Shown in pieces: positions 24,801 to 37,000 of a DNA stretch of 62,000 bases. Below the pieces are notes generated by a model. That model was not told the DNA's origin, searched no databases, and saw only the letters and a list, made by a program, of their open reading frames with translations. The number at the start of each line of letters is the position of its first letter. The stretch's first letter is position 1. The stretch spans positions 38,763,014 to 38,825,013 of the forward strand of contig CM055102.1 in NCBI GenBank assembly GCA_029204225.1. Direction: 5' to 3'. The position numbers were made by a program, and so were the translations under genes. The stretch comes from Diphasiastrum complanatum (lineage: Eukaryota; Streptophyta; Lycopodiopsida; Lycopodiales; Lycopodiaceae).

Positions 24801-27800
24801 TCTTCGTAATAAGTACCTCCGTTCTAAATCTGCTGGTTTGCTCCAGAGTTGGCCTATTCCTCATCGCCAGTGGACTGATATATCTATGGACTTTATCCTT
24901 GGCCTTCCCCATACCCAGCGTGGTCACGATTCATGTATGGTGGTAGTTGACAGGTTCTCGAAACAGGCACATTTTATCCCAGTTCGCAGTACTATCACAG
25001 CAGAGCAGTGTGCACGTTTGTTCCTATCAGAGATTTTCCGCCTGCATGGATTTCCTCGTACTGTCCTTTCTGATCGGGATAGTAAGTTTACATCTATATT
25101 CTGGACAGAGCTTATGCGTATTTTGGATGTTCAGCTTTTTATGGGTTCTGCTTATCATTCTACTTCTGATGGGCAGTCTGAGGTCCTTAACAGGATCCTT
25201 GAGGATTATTTACGCCATTTTGTCACTCCTTCAAGGAAGGATTGGGATCAACATTTATGTTTAGCAGAGTATAGCTATAATAGCTCTGTTAGTACCAGCA
25301 CAGGTGTCTCTCCATTTTTATTATCTCATGGCTATGCACCTCTTTTACCTGGCATTCCTCTTCCTCCTGAGGATACACCTGTTACACTTGCATCTTTTCT
25401 ATCAGGTGCTCGAGAGCTTATTACTCGGGCCAGTTCTCATTTGCAGCATGTTCAGCAGCGTTATCAGACCTCAGTTGATCGTCACCGCCGCCATGTTGAG
25501 TTTCAGCTTGGAGATATGGTTTATCTACGCTTACGGTTTGCACGTCATCATTTTGTCCAGGGCCATGCTTCTACTGAGAAGCTTGCACCACGTTATTATG
25601 GGCCTTATCGCATTGTGGAGGTTCTTAGTCCAGTTACATATCGCTTACAGCTTCCTGCTTCCACACGCGCCTGTGATGTATTCCATGTCAGTTTATTACG
25701 TGCTGCTATTGAGGATGACGCTCCTTGTGATGCTGAGTTTCCTACTGCTCCAGAGTTATTTCCATTTTTACCTGCTGCTATATTACAGGTCCGTCTATAC
25801 CATAGTCAACGCCGCCGACAGATTTAGTTTTTGGTCCAGTGGGATGGTCGTCCTATTGAGGAGGCTACATGGGAGCCTATTGATGTGTTTTATCATACAC
25901 CATTACTTGCGGATCAGGCTCGTGCTCGTGCTGCACTTGTTGATTCCTCTACATCAGATGTTCCTCTAGCTGTTGATGCACCAGGGCTTGCTGCTACTTG
26001 ATCCGGTTATCTTTTCAGCAGTTGGGTCTTTTTTTTGTGTCGGGGAGGGTTATGGACTCGGCTCATTACATTCGCCGCGTCCATTTACATTTACAGTTAC
26101 TTTACTTTATGCATAAGCAAGCCTTGGGCCCTTTTTTATTCATTAGTGACATTCAGACTATATGGTTGGCCTTTGGCCTTATTATTCATTATTAGGCCAT
26201 TTGGACATATTACTGGAGAGTGGGGGCCTTCTTGGAGGGCGCACTATTATCCCTCCCAGTTGGGTCCTAGCCACTGGAAGCTTCCTTTTAGGGCTTCCTC
26301 TTGGCTATAAGTAGGGAAACTGTGTCATTTGTCATGTAGCTGATGATATTGATCTCTCTCTTTAGCCTCCTTAATCTCTCTCTTTCCTGCTTTCTAGGGT
26401 TAAGTCTTGCTTATGTGATGCTTTCATAGCTTAATTCTAGATCAGCTGCGGCTCTATTTGTAACTCCTAAGCCTTTGCATATTGGTTTTTGGAATTGTAA
26501 TGGCATACTATCATCTTCTTCAGCAGGCGATTTCCATTCTTTTATGCTAAAATGTGATATTCTTTTGTTAGCAGAGACTCATGAATCATTATATCGACCA
26601 CTCCCATCCATACAGGATTGCATTTGGCACTCAGTGCATAGGCCCTTCTTGAGAGGGAAGACCTCTCGTGGTTCAGGTGGTATTGCATGTCTCACCAAAG
26701 ATGTTTTCAGTTCTTAGTTTAAACTGGTCAAAAGTGACCCATTTGCACGGTTTATTTGGTTTCAGTTCTTTGGTCACTGTTTGGGGCTTTCTCAGGACCT
26801 TTTTCTTGTAGTTTGTTACTTCGCACCACAGACATCATCTTTTGGAGATTTTGGTGGTGATCCTTTCCAGGCTCTCTCGGATGATATAGTCAGCTTTGCA
26901 TAGCGAGGCCTTATTCTTTTAGTAGGGGATTTTAATGCTCGCACGGGCATCAGGCAGGCAGAGTTTCATGCAGAGAGTGACTTTCTACAGGTTCACACAT
27001 TAGATATGGGATTTGACAGGACCTCACAGGATGCAGATACTCCGGCTACCCACTTTGGAGAGCAGTTGATTGGCTTAGCAGAGGCCCATTCCTTAGCCAT
27101 ATTGAATGGCCTTCCTTGCTGGCCTTCATCATCTTATTTTACCTGTCACCCACATGGCGGAGGACATAGTGTTGTTGACTACTTCATTGGGTCATCGGCT
27201 TTGATCCCATTTCTTTATACCTTCCACATTATACCTCCTACCATCTCTGATCACTCTCTCCTACTTCTATCTCTTGGGGTCTCTTCTCACTAGCTTGCTA
27301 TTGAGACAGGTAGATACATAGACACACCTCGGCCACTACGGATTTGTCAGTGCTGCTCTTTATAGGAGATTGAGGATGAGTTCCACTTCATTTTCCGATG
27401 TCCGGCCTACTATGAGATCAGAGGCAGATACCATTGCTTATATAGAGATACTCCACTTACACTTGGATCTTTCCTTGCCTACTCAGATGCGAGATGTGTT
27501 GGTTTGTTATTATGAGAGATGTTCATTCTGAGATCTTCTCTTTTATTGGATGCTTCTGATGTGGATCATAGCCAGTCACACATTACACGCTTTTTCCAGA
27601 AGAGGGATAGAGATGAGACTTATGACAGTGAGATAGACATTCTAGTACAACGAAAGAAGCTCCAGCGTCGTGGCTCTTCACCAGAGGCCAACGCCTGCTT
27701 CTCACCACATCGCACAGGTTTTTATATCCACTTAGCTAGTTAGTTAACTTATGTCAGTTTTCTCTTTCCCTCTGTGTAGCTGGTGGTTAAGCTACTGATA

Positions 27801-27980
27801 TTGTACCCTCGACAGAGCTGGAGGTTAAGCTTTGTTTTTCTCTCTGTTTTCTTGTTCTGGTTTAGCTTATAGGAATAAGTCCTATGTGGACAATGCTCCT
27901 TTTTTTGATGTACTTTTTACTTGTCTTTTGTGCCCACGGGTACTTGATAGACATTAATATAATTCTAATTCTAATTCCTA

Positions 27981-28012
<32 letters not shown>

Positions 28013-31000
28013 TAGAAGGAAATTTTTAAATTTCATGTAGACTTAAATCTCTGGTAAAGTTCTTTGAACTTCAGTTTGAGGCCCTTACAGGTAAACTTTG
28101 ATCTTTAATGCCAATTGTTATACAACTTTAGTTGTTGCAAAGTGGCTTGAACATTCATCCATAGTTACTTCTGTTCACCTTACTTAGTGGTCCTATTGGC
28201 ACCAATATGGTGGGTTGATTACGAAGTATGAACAAAGAAACTTTTCCTCTCCCTTCTACTATCAATAGAAAACTTTTCCATAGAACCAAAGAACATGAGT
28301 GTCAATTGCAAGAGAGACTCAAACTGGAAGAGTGACAACTTGCAAGAAGTGACAAAGATTCAAATCTTTGTTAATAATAGCTATAAATGGTTGCCTTGGT
28401 TAAATAACAACCTACAATTGATTCATAAGATACTATTGTAAGTCACTTATTCAACACTCTACGATAAATTCAATTTTGAGGACTCCATCATTGAGAGTTG
28501 AAGTGAAAGGTTGCAATTATCTAACCATGAAACACTTTAAATATTGACCTTTAAGATCTTTTAGGTTCTAGCATAAAAAAAAGTTTCTTGTATCATGAGC
28601 AACTTGAACTTCTCCTTGATTGCATGTTATATTCTAACAAACATCTATTGATAGGTTTCTTAGTGCTCTTAAACGAGACAAAGTTGGTGTGACTTCTATT
28701 TCAAAATGCTTCAAGCTTTGAATGCTCTTCAAAATCTTGGGCCAATTTTAGAGTGATTTCTGTTTATGTGAAACTTTTAGCGCATCAATATTGTATTCTT
28801 GCGAGTTTTTGAGCATAAAAAGTCTATTATTTGCAATGAATCCAGTCCTTAATAATCATTATGCTAATTTTAGTGGTACACCATGCATTAGATATCTTCA
28901 TGAGGTGCAGTCGACTCTAAACTGGTGGATTTCTTTATTTGTTCTAAGGGGCTTTTATAGAAAACTAGTTTATGACATTGTTTAATAAGATTTTGTTCCT
29001 TTGATTGTTTTTCAGGTTCGTCCTCCAATATTTTCAAAGCTTAGCTTGATGCAATATCAGAAGCTCCCTGGACGCTTACTTCTCCCATGGCGTTTGTTAC
29101 CTGTTTATGGATCCATTGCTGCTGATACTAATTACTATCCTTTTGGAACAAGAATGTTTGTACCTGGTTATGGCTGGGGAGAGGTAATAAAACCTCCTAT
29201 TGTTTGATTTTTCCACATCCTTGCAGACATCGAACAAGAGTTATGAACACAATCATAAATAAGGCATCAATGGAAGTACGTAAAGTAGCAAATATCATTC
29301 ACAAGCCTTTATTCTTTGTGCCAATATATTATATTTATGCTTGTTGTCTTTGATAACAAAAATCTTTTGTTAGTAACAGGCATTGCAGACCAAGGAATGA
29401 ATATTCATCCCTTGATCTGCAATGCCTGTTACTAACAAAAATTTTTCAAATGATCTAGGCACACATAACACATTTGTAGCTGACTTCTTTTCTTCAAAGG
29501 ACAATTTTTGCCAATTACATCACCTTGTCCCTTAACATCATGCATAGAGTCTTCTCTTTGAAGTTTAAAAACTACTCCTTGTGAGGACACATATGTTAAA
29601 GGCCACCTGAGGCAATAAATATACATTCCAAGTCACGTCATTTTTAGTCATAGGCACTGAAGAACTGATAATCACTTCCATTTTCAACACCCATTGTGTC
29701 AAAAGTAAAGTGCCCATAGTTTATTGCTTGGAATCAGGCTCAGAGATGCATTAGATCTTAGGCTTTGGGGTAGCTCTTGGGTTGAGAACTTATGGCTTTG
29801 AGGAGTATTTGCTAGCAGAAAGTTATATTGATTAAAGATGATGTTGGGGAAGATGATATTAAATCTGGAGTCTGAACAAGCAGAAGGAACAAGCTAGTTG
29901 ATTCTCATAGGCAGTTATGGTGTTGATTCTATGAGTTAGTTTGTGTCAAGTTGCAACCCATAAGCTCCTTTTATATCATTTATTTGCATGTTGATGGTGT
30001 CACTTCTTATGAAAGTACAAAATATTGCGTAGCTCTATTTACTGTGACCTTTTAGGTCACAGATTCGATAACCTTTACACCGTGAGTGAATTGACAGCTG
30101 GAACTCAAAGTTTGTTCATTCCACAGATATTTGAGAAAAAGTCAAGTTTTCCCATTTATTTGCTTTGTTGTTTAAATTGAAAAAGCTTTTCAGCAATACG
30201 AGAATTTCAAATAGGGCATTTTGAGGCTGAGATTAGAAATCACTGAATCTAGACCTCCAATTTCTTTGTATTTCAGTTTAGTCACATTGGATGTGGGAAG
30301 AATGTTGTTGGAATGGTTTCCTGGACTAAGGTAAGTCCTGTAAGGCACGTGTTAGATGGGTGTGGATAGAATCTAGAGAGAACTACTTGGCTTAAAGTAT
30401 TGTCTAAGTCCTACTGGGCATGATTGATTGGTTACTTGGATCTGGGACAAGTGCTGCCACATGCTGGGTAAGGTGTCATTCAAGAAAGTTATGTCGAGTG
30501 TTTGTTTGAACAATCAAGTTGATTTGGCATTCAATTTGAGTTATGTGCTGAAAATGTTCGAGTTTGGAAAGAAATCACTTTTGCAGTTTTGGCAATCCCA
30601 AATTAGTTGCCAACTTGCTTAGTTCAAAAACATTTTTTTACATTCAAAGTAGATAAGGGGCATGAACCCATATTTTCTTTGTACTAGTGAGAAAGAACAC
30701 TACATCTCTCCCTATCTTCTATCTGCATCTGGCAGAAGCAGAGAAGTTTTCTGAACAAGTTTGTTTTTAGTTTCCAATGTACTTGAGGAGATCCATCGCC
30801 TGCTGCAGATTCCCAAAGCACTTTTTTGCCATAGAAAGTCCTGAATGTTCTTTTAGCATAGCTGCACAGAGGAGACTTCTGGTAGTGGATTTTTATTTGA
30901 CTGAGATTCGCTCTTAAAGAGGGTTTTATTTTTGTTGTTCAGCACTCCTTAAGGATCAATTTTGATAGATTTTGCATAGTGTAGTTTTTCAGATAGAGGT

Positions 31001-34000
31001 GTTGGAATCTTTGCCTCTGCATGTTCATTCAATTGGTTGACTCCTATGTGGTGGGAGTTTACACTTTAATTGTTGGCAGACCATCGGACCTCTAGATAGG
31101 GGTCCATCACTTTGTGCTCCTCTACTACTTATGTAGCCTGGGATGAGCCATGCTCACACATAACCCCTGCACATGCACGCACAACCATGCACTCCATGTA
31201 CAAGTCTGCCATGAAGGTCTCCATCCAGTCATTAGATCAACATAGCAATCTGACTCCTAACCTCAAGTTGGAAACCAAGGTTACACCATTATATCCAGAA
31301 GGTATGTATAAGAAGTGTCTCTTGTCAGAATAGACAACGTCCTTTTAACTTTCCAGGACATTGATGTATCTTGCAAGCTGATTGAACTTATTTTTTATGT
31401 AATAATTCAATAATTGGCATTTTGAGCAGGTTGAGGATCGGGGAAGCGCAATTAAAGGACCATCAAGAATTGACTTGTATCATCGCTCACATAAGGAAGC
31501 CCTTAAATGGGGGCGACGAAAGCTCCAGGTATTGTATTCACTAATTGATTGTTAGTCACTCTTGTTCCACTTTTGAATGAGTTGTTTTGATTATATTCAA
31601 GCTCTTCATCTTGTTAATCAAAACACGTACAAATTTTGGCTTCATGTGAAGCCTCTTTACCTGATCACGCAAAAAAAACTTATTGATACTCAAATAAATG
31701 ATCAGTAAGGAGGGTATTGGTGCATGCTAGTAGAATTCCTGAGCACTGAGCGAAGCGTGTTTCTTTTCAAGTCTAGTGGAAACTACTTGTCTCATACCAA
31801 ATATAGGGCCAGCAAAGAGCACCCCTAGATAAGTGTAGGATGATCTAACCTCCAGTGGCTGTCCATCAAAGATAAGCTCATGTCGTTGCATGAAGGCATG
31901 TGATTTACTAGTAGGAGCATAAAAACATATCCTGATCCAAGAACATTCATCTAAGAGGCGACATAAGCTGTCCAGGGAATCTAGTCAGAAAAGCCTAGTG
32001 TGGCAATCCTCGCACTCACTAGAAAACCTGGGCAGAAAAGTCTAATGTGGCAATCCTCACATTAATAGTAAGTACATGTATGATCTTGAAAGGTATGGAG
32101 AGAACTATGAACTGTTGCAAGCAAAACGAAGGGGATCGAGGCTTGATTTTGTGCATGATATCCAAAAAAATGTCACAGCTTGCAAAGGGAATCTCATGAG
32201 TGCTCATGTAGAGGCAAACATTATGGAAACCTTAATTGGTGGAGTTTTTAAGGCAATTGCATGTTTCAAAATCCCAAAGACTTTCAAAGTTGGCCCTGAT
32301 CTTCTACACCAGGACAGATGTTTGGTGGTTTAAACATCATTTCCCATTAAATCTAGTGCTATAAAATGGTATTTGTTTCAGACCTATTTTGAAATGATCT
32401 ATATATCTAAATGGCAGAGTGTGTCCCTCTGACTTTCGTTGTTTTAATCATTCATCATCACATTTTTGCGTGGGGAAGAACACACAAGCATGTGAGTGTT
32501 AGACACACACAAAACACTACTCTGTCATTATGTTATTTTCACAATAATAAATGAGAGGACATTGAGAGATGCTGCGAAAGTGAGCTATCTATTGCGGAAG
32601 TGTGCTACACAATGCACGAGATTACTGGATCTAGATACACTAATACGGATCACAGGCAATGCAACAATCAATCAAACAAGAATGGATACAACACAAAAAC
32701 CACTGTTGGAAGAACAAACTATCTTTTATATTTTCTTCTATTGGAGTGAGTCGGCAGTGCAATGCGAATAGCGGCCTGATGCTCCTCTTACAATTCTGTT
32801 GTTGTTCACTTACAACTCTCTTTTGTTTTATGGTCTATACTTATGTTCTACCAGATGGGATTAAAAGATAGTTTAACTAATCATTACAAGAGAGGTTTAC
32901 GCTAAATTATCAGTTAACTATGTGTCTCCTCTTGTAATGTTCCTTACGGTTGAGCGTGACAGTTTTATGTCTCACAACTACCAAGCTTCGAATTCGATAA
33001 TTCGGATAGCTCGACAGTTCGTTTGTCCATCGTCTTAGCACTTGTAGGCATTTGATAGTTCGGAAGCTGTCCGAACTCTCGGATCTTCAGATGTCGGTGT
33101 CGATGGGATGTTCAGGGAATGTGTCGGAAAAGGTTGGTTGAGTTCACCATCTCCAACACTCCCTCTTGAACGATACAACCTTTTTCTTTTCATCCGATTA
33201 TGATTGATCTTTTGTGTTTTGTAAACAGTGGCTTGTCCAACGTCTTGGTCAGGAGGTCTGTGATCATGTCTTTTGATCTCACGAATTCGACACAAAGTTC
33301 TCCTTTCGAGATCAGATCTCGAATATGATGATATTTCGGAGGTATGTTTGGTTTTTGAATGAGAAACCAGATCCTGGGCTAAATAAATAGCACTCTAAGA
33401 ATCCATCTTCATGATGGAGGGTTCTTGATGTGGTATGCCAATCTCTTCCAACATCATTTTCAGCCACCTTCCTTCATGTACAAATGGACTTCGATGCTGC
33501 TTGCCTTTTTGACAGGCTTCGCAAAAGTCAGAATATGGACTTGTAATCTTAAGACCATTCACAAGTTCCTTCTTGCCATGTCATAGAGACTCCTCATATT
33601 CAAATGATACATGCGTCTATGCCAAAGATGGTTTTCACTTTCGGATGCATTTAGTATACTATCGTAGTTGCTGACGTTTTTTGCTTGATATATATTACCT
33701 TGTCTTGATCTGATAGTCAGCAGCTTATTCGATCTGTGCTCGATCATTCGACATACGTTTCCATCAAATAGGACTCGTATTCCAAGATCTGCTATCCTCG
33801 ACACAGAGAGTAGATCTGTCCTCAATGTGGGTACACATAGAGCGCTTTGGAAGTGTGCTACACAATGCACGAGATTACTGGATCTAGATACGCTAATACA
33901 AATCACAGGCAATGCAACAATCAATCAAACAAGAATGGATACAACACAAAAACCACTGTTGGAAGAACAAACTATCTTTTATATTTTCTTCTATTGGAGT

Positions 34001-37000
34001 GAGTTGGCAGTGCAACACGAATAGCAGTCTGACGCTCCTCTTACAATTTTGTTGTTGTTCACTTACAACGTTCTTCTTTTTATTTCTCTCTATCTCTTTT
34101 GTTTTCTGGTCTATACTTATATTTTGCGAGTTGGGATTAAAAGATAGTTTAACTAATCATTACAAGAGAAATTTACGCTAAATTATCAGTCAACTACATG
34201 TCTCCTCTTGTTATGTTCCTTAAGGTTGAGCGTGATAATTTTATGCCTCACAACTGCCAAGCTTTGAATTCGATTATTCGAATTGCTCGATAGTTCGTTT
34301 GTCCATGGTTCGTCTCAGCACTTGTAGGCATTCGATAGTTCGGAAGTTGTCCGAACTATTGGATCTTCAGACGTTGGTGTCGATGGTGGGCCATCAGATG
34401 TTCAGGGAATGTGTCGGAAAAGGTTAGTTGAGTTCACCATCTCCAACAAGATAGTGATCATGTCCTTTGCATCTGGTCCACAAGACACCAAGTCTATTTG
34501 CACTAATATTTGAACCTTAATCAGATTTATACATTTCTTTAGGAAATTGGGCTTATTTAATTTCAATCAATATATAAGACTGTGTCTTTGTGCCAAAAAA
34601 GGTGGCATTACACCACTTATTCTCTCTAACACCCTTAATTTGCCAACTTTGTGGAAGTTCTTACTTGTCATTAAACACTCGAGCACACTTTCTCTAGGCA
34701 TCTTCAAATTATTGTTGCCTCCACTTCTTGTGTCTTTGAATCTGTGTATCTTAATGTATTGTATGCACATTGCATAGAATCAGTTGTTCTGCAATATTTA
34801 TGTTATGTCGTGCTTTGAGACACCTTTCAAGTCCTTTTTGCATTCCTTGGTTTTTTGTTTTTTTTTGTTACACCATTTATGCTTGCTAGAACCGATGGTG
34901 CTTTGAATGAAGGGCTAAAACCTTTCTAATTGAAGGTCTTCCATTTAAGGGCTTCCCTTTCACAGAAGCTTTGGATCCTTTCAAGAGGGTTATTTTCTTC
35001 ATGAGGAGATCTCATCACATTCACGCACATTTCCTTGGAAGAAGGTTTCAATGTTTTTTCTTTTTTCCTCCATCCTTCCATGAGGCTTCACATGGGCTCC
35101 ATTAATGAGATCGTGGGCTGTTTTATTTTTCAATTCATGCAGGTCTTTTGGAATCTTTACTCATGCTTTTGGAAGTCATTTCCACCTTCACGCCGGCTGC
35201 CACGTTGTTCTTCATGCAGGCATTGCACACAGGTTCTTGAGGGCTATGACTATTCTTTTGAACCTGCATTTGACCTCCTGCCGATCTGCATTACTTCACA
35301 AAGGAGGGTTCATGATGCCTTCAGCAAGTCCATCAGGAAATCCTCAAGGCAGAAGTAGATTTCTTTTACCAAAATTTCATCCTATTGTGGGTTCCACTTT
35401 ACATGGTTGGGTGATGTTGTGCTCGCATTGCTTTTCTCCCCATTTGCATTGGTTCCTGTCGTGTGTCCCCCAATGAGAATCTTTTTTTTCTCCAACCTTC
35501 AATTTCTATTGAAATTTGATTAAGAAGTGCTAAGTTTTTTGGATGTTAGATGGTTAAGTTCTTGCTGTTGAGTATGATTGGTTAAATTTGAATCCATGAA
35601 TGACTTTAGCACTTATGTGACCATATATATATATATATGTATATATGTAGCAGCGTTAGCTTTGGAGATTACACACGTCAACAAATACATTTTAATGAAT
35701 GGTTGACTCGATCATGATACCTAGGTACATACAGTCGTACAGACAGTTGCAACTGACTGCACATGATTGTGCATGCCATACAGTCGCATTCAAATTTTTT
35801 GGCTAATGAATGCTCACTACATTGCAAACCATTCGCACATGCAAATAAGTTCTTCGCCAATGCACCAGGATTGCTCAATAATAAAAGCTGCATTATGACT
35901 TCACGTAAGAAGCAATGGTTGTTTCATGTAATCTGCCTGTCTGCAAAATGGCTCCGGTCTTCACTTGCGGTCTGGATTCTTGCTTAGATTCCTTCTTCTC
36001 GATCCAATTCTCCAAGTTGGTTCTTGTTGCGGCACCAGTGAGTTGCATATTTCAATGCATGGCTTTGTGGTTTTTTAAATGTCTTTCACATCCTCGCCTA
36101 ATGGCAAATTGCTACAGCCTGTCACGTCTCTTAGAATCTCTTTACAATTGCAAAAGGATCTTTGACGTCATTCAAATCGATTCCAATCGAAAATGGTTGC
36201 CTTGGTCCGTCACAGCCTGATTCCCATCAATGCTCGTGAAGATCTTCTATAAAATTTGTGGAGCCTGGTAGTCATTGAAGTGCACTTGTGTGCTGTTGGG
36301 TGCCTTGCATACTAATTGAAAATAGTTGGGTATATATGAGTGTGTGAATAGCCATTTCAAGGGAGTGACATGTAAAAATATTCCATGGGCAAACACAAAA
36401 GAAAAATACTCATATTTATGTGACAATGCCTACTTCACTTATCTGCCAGAATGAAAATAATGTTAGCCAGATGCCTGTAAATCACTCACCACATCAAATG
36501 CGTAAAAGTTAAATGTTGCCAGTTCCCTAGAAGTGAAGTGGCTCACCAATAGGCTGTTCCTTTCCTGTGGATATTTGTGTTCTGTTGCAGTACATGTATC
36601 TGGATGTTCATGGATGTATTTATGCAGGAATGTAGTTGACTTAAAACATGAGAAAAAAGCTGGCAATAGAGAGAGTTCATGCTTCTTATCAGAGGTAAGA
36701 CCATGAATGACAACCATGGAAATAATAACCTTTTGACTTCTATAGTCGGTACAGGTGTACAGAATGACATAATTGAGGTTCCTGCACACAAATCTAAGGA
36801 AAGAATACTAATATCATCCTAGCAGGGTGACACCTAGTTTCTATTTTGCACAGGTCAATAAACTAGGTAACTTTATATCTCTAAATTTGACACCTTACTT
36901 CTGCAAGCTAGAAAGAATGTGAGAAGGCTTATTAGACCACCTCGAAGATGCTTTTGGTTTTATGTAACTTTTAGTGTTGAGGAAACAAAGCTGTCCACTG

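Larger units (their letters stand above)
13968..26465 (+). mobile_element. gypsy element A, nested in the LINE and split by element B
   Basis: Two 418-bp LTRs, a primer site, gag-pol in the usual gypsy order (gag, protease, RT, RNase H, integrase, chromodomain-like end) and a purine tract (tcggggagg) before 26048 define the element. Target duplications CCTAA lie at 13963-13967 and 26466-26470. Element B occupies 17829-24144. The coding region has several stops and frameshifts, so the copy is non-autonomous now. Seven differences in 418 bp between LTRs mean it is older than B, whose LTRs look identical. Confidence 0.9.
5271..29015 (+). other. intron 3 of the 3D-domain gene (23.7 kb, retroelement-filled)
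   Basis: The intron runs from gtatga at 5271 to tgtttttcag at 29015. It contains two plus-strand hosts (a gypsy relic and a LINE) and the LTR elements nested in them, which explains nearly all its length. Stretches in which I recognise nothing are about 5505-6200, 10480-11520 and 28010-29015. Confidence 0.8.

Noticed and set aside
35105-35476. 123-aa frame in intron 5
   Set aside because: Overlaps another frame of similar length, has no domain, and lies inside the intron of the 3D gene.
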